Source of the DNA: CAVQBJ01 sp963819075
GTDB taxonomy: Bacteria; Actinomycetota; Thermoleophilia; Solirubrobacterales; Solirubrobacteraceae
DNA length: 64,000 nt
Assembly: GCA_963819075.1 (NCBI GenBank)
Contig: CAWFUP010000002.1
Span: 868,001-932,000 of the forward strand
Direction of reading: 5' to 3'
Shown: in pieces, positions 35,104-43,163 of the stretch
Layout of the letters: the number at the start of each line of letters is the position of its first letter
Position numbering within the stretch: position 1 is the stretch's first letter
The notes under the pieces: generated by a model
Told to the model about the DNA's origin: nothing
The model's database searches: none
Seen by the model: only the letters and a program-made list of their open reading frames with translations
Made by a program: the position numbers and the translations under genes

Positions 35104-35955
35104 CTAACGGTAGCCGGTCGTCGCCAGGAAGCGCTGGAGCTCCTTGATGAACGCGCGTCCGCCCTTCCAGAAGGCGCCGTCGGATCGCAGGTGTCCGAGG
35201 CGATTCTCGCGCGCGAGCACGCGCGCCACGAGCGCGGCGTGGCCGAGGCGATCCTCGTCGGCCGCCCAAGCGGCGAGCGCGCCGAGGCCCTCGCCCGCGT
35301 TGTCGTTCTGCCGGTAGGTCGCGGACCAGCCCTTCGCGTCGCGGACGATGAGCGCTGGGTAGGCATCGGTCACGTCGACAAAGGCCCCGTGGACGAAGCG
35401 CTCGATCTGGATGGGCAGCCCCGAGAAGGCGAAGGCGTCGAACTCGTAGGCGAAGCGATCGTCGGCGCTCACGAACTCCAGCCGCCCGTCGTGGGAGAGG
35501 TCCTCGAGTCGCGCGCCGGGATCGCCCCACACGTGCTCGGTCTGGGTCACGCTGCCGCTGGTGGGATCGATGCTGTACACGTCGTCGACCGAGCAGCAGT
35601 GCGCGCCGCCGGTGTACAGGTCGACGACGACCTCGGTCTGCCCGTCGGCGTTGAGGTCGAGAACGTGCACGAACGGACTGCCCGGGTGGTCGGGCTCGCA
35701 GCCCCCGGCGCACGCCTGCGTGGTGACGGGCGCCGAGTACAGCGTCGTTCCCGAGCGCGTGATCGTCAGGTGCAGGTTGGAATACGGCGCGACGGCGCTG
35801 TTCGGATCCGACACGTACGTGAGCGTCGCGCTCACCGGCCCGAGCGACGCCGTCTGGCTGCCCGGGGTCGCGGCCGGTGCCGGCGCGGCGTCGACCAGCG
35901 GCGACAGCGCCGCGGCGACGAGAAAGAGCCCCACTGTCCGTCGCCCGGTGTGCAC
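35104..35955 (-). CDS. Secreted FG-GAP/VCBS-like protein
   Basis: 283 residues with a signal peptide ending near DAAPAPAA (about residue 29). The body has DLNADGQTEVVVDLYTGGAHCC and LSHDGRLEFVSAD, the Asp-rich calcium-binding turns of FG-GAP/VCBS propeller repeats, followed by an alpha-helical C-terminal region of about 100 residues. Probably exported; role unknown. Upstream start ATG at 35955 lies close to the DUF1697 gene end. Confidence 0.78.
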   Translation of the reverse strand: MHTGRRTVGLFLVAAALSPLVDAAPAPAATPGSQTASLGPVSATLTYVSDPNSAVAPYSNLHLTITRSGTTLYSAPVTTQACAGGCEPDHPGSPFVHVLDLNADGQTEVVVDLYTGGAHCCSVDDVYSIDPTSGSVTQTEHVWGDPGARLEDLSHDGRLEFVSADDRFAYEFDAFAFSGLPIQIERFVHGAFVDVTDAYPALIVRDAKGWSATYRQNDNAGEGLGALAAWAADEDRLGHAALVARVLARENRLGHLRSDGAFWKGGRAFIKELQRFLATTGYR

Positions 35956-35988
35956 GCCGCCATCGTACTCGCGGCGCGCCCGGGCGCG

Positions 35989-36525
35989 TTACCCGTCCGC
36001 GAGCGAGAGGAGGCTCGCCACCGTCGTCCAGTTTCGCGCGGTGGCCGTGACGCCCAACCCACGTCCCGCCAGCTGTGTCCACAGTCGCGACCGGGCGACG
36101 CCCTCGGGATGCCACGCGTACAGCTCGCGCCCGCTGACGACCAATCGCTCGGGCTCGACCACCGCCGCGGTCAGCCGTTCGGCCGTCTCGGGCGAGAGCT
36201 CGGCCGCGAGGAAGCTCACCTGATAACGCTTCGGGTCGGCGGCCACATCACGGAGAGGGTCATGCGCGAGGACGCCGGCGATCTCGTCGCGCGTACGCGT
36301 CACGACGGCGATGTCGAGCCCGAGGTGCTCGGCGATCTGCCGCTCGGTTTCGCGGGCCACCTGCTCAGGCGTCGCCGGGCTGGACAGCACGACGTTGCCG
36401 CTCTGTACGTAGGTCCGGACGTCGTCGAATCCGGCGCTCGACAGCAGCTCGCGCAGCCGCGGCATCGCGATGCGGTTGCGCGAGCCGAGGTTGATGCCGC
36501 GCAAGAGGACGACGTGGCGGGTCAT
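35989..36525 (-). CDS. DUF1697 family protein
   Basis: 178 residues. It opens with the family hallmark VVLLRGINLGSRNRIAMPRL and continues with VRTYVQSGNVVLSS, matching the two ferredoxin-like repeats of DUF1697. Function of the family is not established. The ATG at 36525 was chosen because homology begins exactly there. Divergent from the FecR-like gene 62 bases away. Confidence 0.9.
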   Translation of the reverse strand: MTRHVVLLRGINLGSRNRIAMPRLRELLSSAGFDDVRTYVQSGNVVLSSPATPEQVARETERQIAEHLGLDIAVVTRTRDEIAGVLAHDPLRDVAADPKRYQVSFLAAELSPETAERLTAAVVEPERLVVSGRELYAWHPEGVARSRLWTQLAGRGLGVTATARNWTTVASLLSLADG

Positions 36526-36587
36526 GCGTTCGCGCAGGCTAGCGCTCGTGGATCCGTCCGCGTGACGAGGTTGGATGCACGTGAGCG

Positions 36588-37928
36588 ATGCCACGGCGCG
36601 ACAATCGACACCACGCGGCCCGGGGGCGGCGGGCCGCGGCGGTCACTCGCTCGGCGGGGCTCGGCGTTGCCGCGGCGATTGCGCTGCTGGTCCACGCGAC
36701 GGCGGCCCGGGCCGCGTTTACGACCTGGGGCAGCACGATGTCCGCCGCCGCGAGCGTCGTTCAGGCCTTCCAACAGGACAGCCTGTTCACGCTGACGCAG
36801 CTCGGGCCCCGCGGCGCGGCGACCCCGACCGTCGCACCCGCGCCGGGCCAGATCGTCTCGGTCTCGGTCAAGGGGATGGCGCTCCCGAGCACCGTCCCGG
36901 GTGCGCCGCCGCCGCTGAACACGATCCACTTCCAGGATCTCGAGCCCGAGCCGGGCGGCTCCTACGTGATCGATGCCAGCTCGCAGCCGTTCGCCCTGCC
37001 CGACACCGGCGACCCCAACCAGGTGACCGTGTTCAAGCCCGAGAACCTCTGCGTGAATGCCGGTGATCGCGTCGCCTTCAACACCGAGGGCGGATTCGAT
37101 CCGACCTTCTACCCCAACGGGGTTGGCTTCCGCGTGTTCGGGTCGGTCGCGGGCTCCTCGACCGGCGTGTTCGTCGGGCACAACAAGACGATGAACGGCG
37201 ACCTCGTGACGCTCGCGCCGCAGCCCGGCACCGAGCTGCTGATGCAGGTCGTCGAGGCCACCGGCCGCGACGCGACGCCGCTGTGTCCGGGGGGCAGCGC
37301 CGGCATGCTCCCGCCGCCGGTGCTCGGCAAGACGGTCGACGTGAGCGTCGTGAGTGGAACGGTGTACGTCAAGCTGCCCGGCGCCCATGCCGGCCGTGCG
37401 CGCGCGGCCCGGCAGTCGGGCGCGACGACGAGCCTGTCGAAGGGGATGGGGTTCATCCCGCTCACCCAGGCCCGCCAGGTTCCCGTCGGGACGATCTTCG
37501 ACACCACCGCCGGTGTGGCGCGGATCACGACGGCCACCGCCGCGCCCGGACACACCCAGCTCGGCGACTTCTACGCGGGCGTCTTTGAGCTGCTGCAGTC
37601 GCGCCGGCAGAAGGGCCTCACGCAGATGGACATCGTCGACCAGCGCAGCCGCCGCCAGGTGTGCGCCGGCTCCGGCAAGAAGGCCTCCGGTGCGAGGCTG
37701 ACCCGCGGCGTGCTCGGCCTGCTGCGCGGCAACGCGCACGGGCGCTTCACGACGCGCGGCAACTACAGCTCGGCGACCGTACGCGGCACCGAATGGACCG
37801 TCGCCGACAAGTGCGCCGGAACGCTCACGCGGGTCACACGCGGCGTCGTCGTGGTCGACGACTTCCGCCGGCACCGGGACGTCCTCGTGCCCGCGGGCCG
37901 TTCGTACCTCGCGCTCGCGTCGCACTGA
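36588..37928 (+). CDS. Secreted FecR-like domain protein
   Basis: 446 residues. Twin-basic N-terminus and hydrophobic signal segment ending near TAARA (residue 42). The central region (about 50-290) has many Gly/Pro and no recognised domain, with two cysteines (LCVNAGDR and LCPGG). The C-terminal part from about 355 is FecR-like: LLRGNAHGRFTTRGNYSSATVRG-type text with VRGTEWTVADKCAGTLTRV and GVVVVDDFRRHRDVLVPAG. Such FecR proteins without a sigma factor partner are frequent in Solirubrobacterales. No sigma factor gene lies nearby. Unknown role at the cell surface. Confidence 0.75.
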   Translation: MPRRDNRHHAARGRRAAAVTRSAGLGVAAAIALLVHATAARAAFTTWGSTMSAAASVVQAFQQDSLFTLTQLGPRGAATPTVAPAPGQIVSVSVKGMALPSTVPGAPPPLNTIHFQDLEPEPGGSYVIDASSQPFALPDTGDPNQVTVFKPENLCVNAGDRVAFNTEGGFDPTFYPNGVGFRVFGSVAGSSTGVFVGHNKTMNGDLVTLAPQPGTELLMQVVEATGRDATPLCPGGSAGMLPPPVLGKTVDVSVVSGTVYVKLPGAHAGRARAARQSGATTSLSKGMGFIPLTQARQVPVGTIFDTTAGVARITTATAAPGHTQLGDFYAGVFELLQSRRQKGLTQMDIVDQRSRRQVCAGSGKKASGARLTRGVLGLLRGNAHGRFTTRGNYSSATVRGTEWTVADKCAGTLTRVTRGVVVVDDFRRHRDVLVPAGRSYLALASH

Positions 37929-37958
37929 GCGCCAGGCGGAGGCGGCGCGTGCGGCTCG

Positions 37959-38213
37959 CGACGGGGGGCACGTGCGGCGCCGCGGGCGGCGCGAGGGGGG
38001 TGCACGTGCGGCGCCGCGGGCGGCGCGAGGGGGGTGCAGGCGCGGCGCCGGGGGCGGCGCGAGGGGGGTGCAGGCGCGGCGCCGGGGGCGGCGCGAGGGG
38101 GGTGCAGGCGCGGCGCCGGGGGCGGCGCGAGGGGGGTGCAGGCGCGGCGCCGGGGGCGGCGCGAGGGGGGTGCAGGCGCGGCGCCGGGGGCGGCGCGAGG
38201 GGGGTGCACGTCG
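37959..38213. repeat. Tandem array of seven 34-bp GC-rich repeats
   Basis: Units begin at 37991, 38025, 38059, 38093, 38127, 38161 and 38195 (GCGAGGGGGGTGCA), each exactly 34 bp, with a degenerate unit before the first. Each contains the palindrome GGCGCC. Units 3-7 are essentially identical. The period is not a multiple of three, so the array is not coding. The sequence is strongly strand-biased (G-rich on plus). It occupies the gap between the FecR-like and propeller genes. Confidence 0.88.
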
Positions 38214-38252
38214 TTTCCATGAAATAACTGAAGAAAGGTCGTGCACCCCCCC
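38198..38252 (+). terminator. Hairpin formed by the last repeat unit and an inverted copy
   Basis: GGGGGGTGCACG ending near 38210 is matched in perfect inversion by CGTGCACCCCCC from 38240, giving a 12-bp or longer stem around an AT-richer loop of 29 bases. It closes the 34-bp array and lies downstream of the FecR-like gene, so a factor-independent terminator or pausing hairpin is likely, although no T tract follows. Confidence 0.5.
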
Positions 38253-38317
38253 GTGGGGAAGGAATCGCCGCGCGCGGAGTCGAGGGCGTGACAAGTTTCG
38301 TCCACGAGGAGATTGGG

Positions 38318-39484
38318 GTGGCCGTGATCATTCACCGTCAGCGAGGCGTCCAGGCTCATCGTCGTCGGGGTCGGGCGCCCCGAGTTGCCAATGCCGCGCG
38401 CGGCGCCCGCCTGGTCGGGGTGCTCAGCCTGACCGTGACGCTCATCGCGTTCAGCACGGCGGTCGCGAGCGCCACGACGTGGAGCGTCGCCTACCCGCCG
38501 TTCTCGGCCATGAGCAATGTTCCCTACGCGCCGCTCGAGGCCGTAAGCGCCGTCTCGCCAAGCACCGTGTGGGCGGTCGGCCGGGACGACGGCTCGCCGT
38601 TGACCGAGAACTGGAACGGCAGCCGGTGGTCGTCGGTGGCGCTGCCGAACGGGCCGTGCAGCGTGTTCGAGAACGACTGCCAGCTCACCGGGGTGAGCGC
38701 CGACTCCGCCGGCGATGTGATCGCCGTCGGCAACGGCGTGCTCAACTCGAACTCCGCCGCGGGCTGGATCGCCGTCCCGCTCGCGTTCCACTGGAACGGC
38801 AGCGGCTGGCAGCCGATGACGCTGCCCGGCAGCCTGCCGTCCAGCGCGCTCGACCACATCCAGGCGTTCTCACCCACCGATGCGTGGGCGGTCGGCAACG
38901 GCAGCTCAGGCTCGGCATCGGTCGCGCTGGCCACGCACTGGAACGGCGCCACCTGGACTCAGGTCCCCACGCCGATCTCGACCACGGTCGGTCTCTCGAT
39001 CAACGCGATCTCGGGCTCCTCGGCGTCCGACATCTGGGTGGTCGGGCAGACGATGACGTCGGGCTACCACAACCGGCACTTCACGTCGGTGATCATGCAT
39101 TACGACGGATCGAGCTGGACGCTGTCGAGCGTCCCCGACCAGTCCGGGCTGCGCGACGTCAAGGCACTCTCGCCAACCGACGCCTGGGCGCTCGCCGCCG
39201 ACGGCTCCGTGCTGAACTGGAACGGCACGAACTGGACGGTGGTGACGCAGGAGCCGGGCGCGACGGTCCTGACGGCGCTCTCGCCGACCGACGTCTGGGT
39301 CGGCGGCGTCGTCTCGCTCGGGCACTACAACGGGTCGAGCTGGTCCACGACGCCGACGCCGGGCGGGGTCCTCGCACTGAACGGCGCGAGCGCGACCGCA
39401 CCCGGCCACGTCTGGTTCGCGGGCGTCGCGGACCTGTCCAACGGGGATGAGGTTCCGGTCGTGGTCAGCACGAGCAACGGCTGA
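38318..39484 (+). CDS. Secreted beta-propeller-like protein
   Basis: 388 residues from GTG 38318, preceded by GAGGAG seven bases upstream; GTGs at 38288 and 38324 are alternatives. After a basic stretch and a hydrophobic signal (cleavage near ASA, about residue 50) the protein consists of six or so repeats of about 45 residues with the pattern SPTDAWAVG...WNGSSW, which resemble BNR/Kelch-type blades. The repeats are visible as AVSPSTVWAVG, AFSPTDAWAVG, ALSPTDAWALA and ALSPTDVWVGG. Likely exported carbohydrate- or surface-binding protein; no catalytic motif. Confidence 0.78.
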   Translation: MAVIIHRQRGVQAHRRRGRAPRVANAARGARLVGVLSLTVTLIAFSTAVASATTWSVAYPPFSAMSNVPYAPLEAVSAVSPSTVWAVGRDDGSPLTENWNGSRWSSVALPNGPCSVFENDCQLTGVSADSAGDVIAVGNGVLNSNSAAGWIAVPLAFHWNGSGWQPMTLPGSLPSSALDHIQAFSPTDAWAVGNGSSGSASVALATHWNGATWTQVPTPISTTVGLSINAISGSSASDIWVVGQTMTSGYHNRHFTSVIMHYDGSSWTLSSVPDQSGLRDVKALSPTDAWALAADGSVLNWNGTNWTVVTQEPGATVLTALSPTDVWVGGVVSLGHYNGSSWSTTPTPGGVLALNGASATAPGHVWFAGVADLSNGDEVPVVVSTSNG

Positions 39485-39500
39485 GCGACCCTGCGCTACT

Positions 39501-39537
39501 CGCCCCCGGAGTCGATCGAACATCGGCTTCGGGGGCG
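39501..39537 (+). terminator. Terminator-like hairpin after the propeller gene
   Basis: CGCCCCCG (39501-39508) and CGGGGGCG (39530-39537) form a perfect 8-bp stem with a 21-base loop, starting 17 bases after the stop codon. No T run follows. Downstream, 39538-39708 holds nothing that I can support before the convergent vapC. Confidence 0.45.
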
Positions 39538-39708
39538 GGATCCGCGGGCACCACGGCCGGAGCCGGGGCACAGCACGGAGAGGGCGGGATGACGTGCGAA
39601 CCCCTGGAGCCCTTGCTCGGTCGGCTTGCCGCGTTGCTCGTCGAACCCGAAGGCCGCGCAACACGAGCGCGGGCGGCCGACGCGCTGCGGTCGCGGTGCC
39701 GGTTGGGT

Positions 39709-40119
39709 TCAGTCGCGGTCGAGGCGGATGCTGGGAAACGACATCACCGAGGCGAGCGTGTCGTAGTGGCCGTCGAGATGGAGCACTCCAAAGCCCCTCT
39801 CGGCGGCGGCCGCCGCGATGAGGTAGTCGGCGGCCGGGAGCCGACGACTCCCACGGAGCTCTCGCGATGCGCTGAGCGCGGCGGCACAGACCGACGCTGT
39901 CACAGGGGCTTGTGGCAGCGCCCCGAGCGCCCTGTCGAGGACGCCGTGGCTCTCCTCATCACGGGCGCTGGCGAGAATCTCAAGCGTTGCGACTGGACAC
40001 ACCGCAATGAGGCCCGCGCTCAGCGTGGCTTTCCAGCGATCCACGACAGCTGGGTCCCGCTGGCGCGCCCAGGCCGACGTGTCGACGACCAGCGTTACGC
40101 CCGGACCGTACGGCCTCAC
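39709..40119 (-). CDS. vapC: PIN-domain ribonuclease toxin (VapC-type)
   Basis: 136 residues. The PIN acidic residues are seen in VVDTSAW (first Asp), VATLEILA (Glu), PAADYLIAA (Asp) and HLDGHYDTLA (last Asp), so the metal-dependent nuclease site is complete. VapC toxins cut RNA, often tRNA. GTG start at 40119 overlaps the antitoxin stop by four bases, the usual antitoxin-first arrangement. Confidence 0.9.
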   Translation of the reverse strand: MRPYGPGVTLVVDTSAWARQRDPAVVDRWKATLSAGLIAVCPVATLEILASARDEESHGVLDRALGALPQAPVTASVCAAALSASRELRGSRRLPAADYLIAAAAAERGFGVLHLDGHYDTLASVMSFPSIRLDRD

Positions 40120-40376
40120 GGGAGCCGGTCGCCACGAGCAGCGGCGAGCGAAGCGGATGCGGCGAAGTCGTAGTCTCGTTTGCCGTCGGCGATCTCCAGG
40201 AGAACCCGCAGTCCATCCTCGCCGTGTTTGCGCTGTTCGCAGACCGCGTAGGCACCGCGCAGTGCGAGGTCGCGGACGAGCCCGGACCGGCTGGCCGGCG
40301 CTGGGTCGACGGCGTCGAGGGCATTCGCGAGTTCGTCGTCGACCGTGACCTGAATCCGCGGCTTCGATGTGGACAT
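40116..40376 (-). CDS. vapB: VapB-type antitoxin (ribbon-helix-helix)
   Basis: 86 residues. The N-terminus KPRIQVTVDDELANALDAV is a ribbon-helix-helix strand and helix, and the C-terminal half would wrap the toxin. The ATG at 40376 is preferred over GTG 40406 because the upstream one lies inside the palindromic operator. It should bind its own promoter together with VapC. Confidence 0.82.
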   Translation of the reverse strand: MSTSKPRIQVTVDDELANALDAVDPAPASRSGLVRDLALRGAYAVCEQRKHGEDGLRVLLEIADGKRDYDFAASASLAAARGDRLP

Positions 40377-40384
40377 GCCAGGGA

Positions 40385-40406
40385 GTGTACCACCGTCGCG
40401 GTACAC
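40385..40406. promoter_or_regulatory. Palindromic operator of vapBC
   Basis: GTGTACC (40385-40391) and GGTACAC (40400-40406) are a perfect 7-bp inverted repeat with an 8-base centre, beginning nine bases upstream of the vapB ATG. The position and symmetry fit autorepression by the VapBC complex. Confidence 0.6.
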
Positions 40407-40460
40407 CTGTAGGGCGTACCGCGGGGCGACTCAACGCGCGCGCACGCACGGCCCGTCCTG

Positions 40461-41153
40461 TCAGGCCGCGACCGCGAACCCCGAGTCCCCGACGCTCCCG
40501 CGCAATGTCTCGAGGATCGCGAGCGGGTCATCGTGGGGGCCGGCTACGTACAGCGGGCGCCCCTCACGCCCGAACGTGATCGCGCACGGCTCGCTCAGGT
40601 CGCCCAGATGCTCGCGCGTCCGTTCGAAATCGCTGTGCGGCGAGAAGCCAAGGCTCGCCGCGTACGCCACGCTACCGAGCACCAGGTGCTGCGCGAGCTC
40701 AATCGGTGCATTCAGCGCAGGCGCTGGGAACGCCATGAAGTACATGCGCACAAAGCCGCTCAGCTCGCGCCGATGCATCCGTTCCGGACCGATCACGTCC
40801 TTGACGCCAAGGCAGAACATGTCGACCAGGTAGCCACACACGCTGACGTGATCGTGGCGAACGCGGCGCGACACCAGCGCGAGCGCAACACCCGCTGGCC
40901 CGTTTGGACCGAGATCAACATCGTCCCAGCTCTCCCGTCGCTCCACGATGAGCTCCCGGCTCCATCCCGGGCTTACCCAGCAGCCCGTCAGCTCGGCCTC
41001 TGCCACTGACGGTGCCGACGTCTCAGCCGCCACCAGCCGCACGAGCGGGGTAACGACAGCGGGCCGCACCCCGAGGGCGCGGGCGATCCCCTTTGGCGAC
41101 GCGCCTGCTGCGCGCATTCGGCGTACCTCGTCAAGCAGCTCGCGATCGATCAC
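40461..41153 (-). CDS. Helix-turn-helix protein of a conserved actinobacterial family, unknown function
   Basis: 230 residues from GTG 41153. The first 45 residues form a helix-turn-helix (LLDEVRRMRAAGASPKGIAR, then ALGVRPAVVTPLVR). The rest contains GCWVSPGWSREL, HVSVCGYLVDMFCLGVK and APIELAQHLVLGSVAYA, a pattern I recognise as a conserved hypothetical family in mycobacteria and relatives; its last part ends in ITFGREGRPLYVAGPHDDP. Function unknown. It lies between vapBC and the tRNA-Ser genes. Confidence 0.72.
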   Translation of the reverse strand: MIDRELLDEVRRMRAAGASPKGIARALGVRPAVVTPLVRLVAAETSAPSVAEAELTGCWVSPGWSRELIVERRESWDDVDLGPNGPAGVALALVSRRVRHDHVSVCGYLVDMFCLGVKDVIGPERMHRRELSGFVRMYFMAFPAPALNAPIELAQHLVLGSVAYAASLGFSPHSDFERTREHLGDLSEPCAITFGREGRPLYVAGPHDDPLAILETLRGSVGDSGFAVAA

Positions 41154-41333
41154 ATGCGCATTGCATCGCTCACGTCGGACGGGTTGTTCTGTTGCCGACG
41201 CACATCGCCGAGGCCGGCGCGTGGAGCAACTGACTCCGCAATCGCTGCGTGAAGAACCGTCACAGAGATTACGGGACGACAACCCGGCCGAATCTGCGCC
41301 TGGCGTCGGCAAGGACAAGCGGCCGGGTGGCAC

Positions 41334-41421
41334 GGAGAGGGCGGGATTCGAACCCGCGATGGAGTGTTATCCCCATACTCGCTTAGCAGGCGAGTGCCTT
41401 CAGCCACTCGGCCACCTCTCC
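41334..41421 (-). tRNA. tRNA-Ser(GCT)
   Basis: 88 nt. The acceptor stem GGAGAGG/CCTCTCC pairs fully, the anticodon loop in CTCGCCTGCTAAGCGAG gives anticodon GCT, a long variable arm of class II type is present, and the T loop reads GGTTCGAATCC. Confidence 0.96.
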
Positions 41422-41501
41422 CGAAGATCGGGTGAGTGTAGAGCGTCGACGGCGCCGAACGCCTCGACGCGGCCCAGGCGGCGGCTAGGATTCGCGGCCC
41501 C

Positions 41502-41590
41502 GGAGGGGTGGCAGAGCGGTTGAATGCGACGGTCTTGAAAACCGTTAGGCGGGTAACCCCCGTCTCGAGGGTTCGAATCCCTCCCCCTCC
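41502..41590 (+). tRNA. tRNA-Ser(TGA)
   Basis: 89 nt. Acceptor stem GGAGGGG/CCCCTCC, anticodon loop in ACGGTCTTGAAAACCGT with anticodon TGA, long variable arm, T loop GGTTCGAATCC. Divergent from tRNA-Ser(GCT) across 80 bases that must hold both promoters. Confidence 0.96.
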
Positions 41591-41613
41591 GTGCCAACCG
41601 AGGAGGGCTCGCA

Positions 41614-42171
41614 GTGCGCAAACTGATCTACTCGATGGGAGTCTCGCTCGACGGGTTCATCGCCGGGCCGGGCGGCGAGATCGACTGGTCGGCGCCAGAC
41701 GAGGAGCTGCATCGCTTCCACAACGAGCAGATGCGCGAGATCGGCGTCCAGCTGTGCGGGCGGCGACTGTACGAGGTGATGACCTACTGGGATACCGCCG
41801 CCGACGATCCCGCGCTGGTGGACTATATGGTCGAGTTCGCCCATATCTGGAAAGGCATTCCGAAGGTGGTGTTCTCGAGCACGCTCGAGGAGGTCGCCGG
41901 TAATGCCCGATTGGCCCGGAACGGCGTCGCCGACGAGGTCGCCGCGCTCAAGCAACAGCCGGGCAAGGACCTCGCCGTCGGTGGCGCTGGCCTGGCGTCG
42001 TCGCTGATCGACCTCGGTCTCGTCGACGAGTTCCGGCTGTTCGTCAGTCCGGTCGTGCTCGGCGGCGGCACGCCGTACTTCCCGGCCGTGGAGGAGAAGG
42101 TCGTGCTCGAGCTCGTCGAGACGCGGACGTTCGGCTCGCGTGTCGTCTATTTGCGGTACCGGCGTGGGTAG
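41614..42171 (+). CDS. Dihydrofolate reductase-family (RibD C-terminal domain) protein
   Basis: 185 residues, GTG start at 41614 after GAGGAGGG. Motifs: KLIYSMGVSLDGFIAGPGGE at the N-terminus, VVFSSTL, DLAVGGAGLASSLIDLGLVDE and the family ending PVVLGGGTPYF. These match the YyaP/YwjB-like reductases related to RibD and DHFR; NADPH-dependent reduction is expected but the substrate is unknown. It starts 23 bases after tRNA-Ser(TGA). Confidence 0.9.
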   Translation: MRKLIYSMGVSLDGFIAGPGGEIDWSAPDEELHRFHNEQMREIGVQLCGRRLYEVMTYWDTAADDPALVDYMVEFAHIWKGIPKVVFSSTLEEVAGNARLARNGVADEVAALKQQPGKDLAVGGAGLASSLIDLGLVDEFRLFVSPVVLGGGTPYFPAVEEKVVLELVETRTFGSRVVYLRYRRG

Positions 42172-42250
42172 GAGGCGGTAGGCGCCCGTCCGCGCTGCCG
42201 ACCGTTGGGCTCGCCGAGGAAGCGCCGGCCGTTCTTGGCGACGGCGAGCG

Positions 42251-43048
42251 CTACCGGTCGGCGCCGGGAACGACCCGGCCGCTCTCGTCGAGCGTGAAGC
42301 CCGGGAGGCCAAAGCGAGTCTCGAGCAGCTGTGGGATCGCCGCCCGCGAGATCGGCGTGACGGTGCGCTCAGCCGGAGTCTGCTCCGTGAGCGCAAGCTC
42401 GCTCCAGTCGCTCAGGAAGGTCCGCGTACCATCCGGCCGCTGAGCGGCCACGACGAGGCCGGTCACGAACGGGGACCTTGGGTGCGACGAGGTGAACCAA
42501 TTGCTCGTCTCCACGTCGACGATCGGGACGGGTTGCGGGACGAATGCGTAGACATCGACCCAGTCGGACCCGCTCGCCGTCTGCAGGACGAGCTCCGGCC
42601 CCTCCTGCACGATCCGAAATTGCCATCCGGATTGCTCGTGGACGTCCCCGGGACCGAACGGCACGGGCTCCAGCAGCGTGCCGAGTCCGAAGCCGGCGTC
42701 CGCCAGCCAGCTGCCGCCCTCGGCGTGAACTCGCAGCACGAGGTGACCGCGCGGCCGGATCGTGCCGACCGGGGCTCCGAAGCGCACCCGGGCGAGCATG
42801 AGGTCGACGTCCGCGCCGAGTGCCTCCAGCGCGGCCTTGAGAAGCAGGTTAAGCTCGAAGCAGTAGCCGCCGCGTCGCTCGGTGACCAGCTTTCGTTGCA
42901 GGTCGCCGACCTCGAGTGAGACGGGCGCGCCGCGGTGCGGATCGAGGTTCTCGAATGGGATTGCAGCGACCTGGGCGCGGTGCAGCTCGGTGAGCCCCGG
43001 ACGCGCGTCAAGCCCGATCCGCGCCAGGTACCTGTCGAGGTCGAACAC
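42251..43048 (-). CDS. nat: Arylamine N-acetyltransferase
   Basis: 265 residues from GTG 43048; an in-frame ATG at 43105 would add 19 residues without family similarity. The Cys-His-Asp triad is visible: Cys in RRGGYCFELN, His in PRGHLVLRV and Asp in WLADAGFG. The enzyme transfers acetyl or propionyl groups from CoA to aromatic amines and hydrazines. Normal length. It is divergent from the large membrane protein gene. Confidence 0.93.
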   Translation of the reverse strand: MFDLDRYLARIGLDARPGLTELHRAQVAAIPFENLDPHRGAPVSLEVGDLQRKLVTERRGGYCFELNLLLKAALEALGADVDLMLARVRFGAPVGTIRPRGHLVLRVHAEGGSWLADAGFGLGTLLEPVPFGPGDVHEQSGWQFRIVQEGPELVLQTASGSDWVDVYAFVPQPVPIVDVETSNWFTSSHPRSPFVTGLVVAAQRPDGTRTFLSDWSELALTEQTPAERTVTPISRAAIPQLLETRFGLPGFTLDESGRVVPGADR

Positions 43049-43163
43049 GCAGCGAACCGTATAGCGATAGGCCGGCGAGCATCGGAGCGCCGCCGGCGTC
43101 GCCATCCGTCCAGTCGATCATCCGTCCATCCAGGAGCGCCAGGCACGGTCGATGTTCTGACCG

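Noticed and set aside
37763..38857. Pro/Ala/Arg-repeat open frames on both strands across the 34-bp array
   Set aside because: The 34-bp period shifts the frame in each unit and the translations have no recognisable domain.
39589..40173. Plus-strand open frame opposite vapBC
   Set aside because: Its first 40 codons look gene-like, but the rest is antisense to a motif-complete toxin-antitoxin pair and has low-complexity translation.
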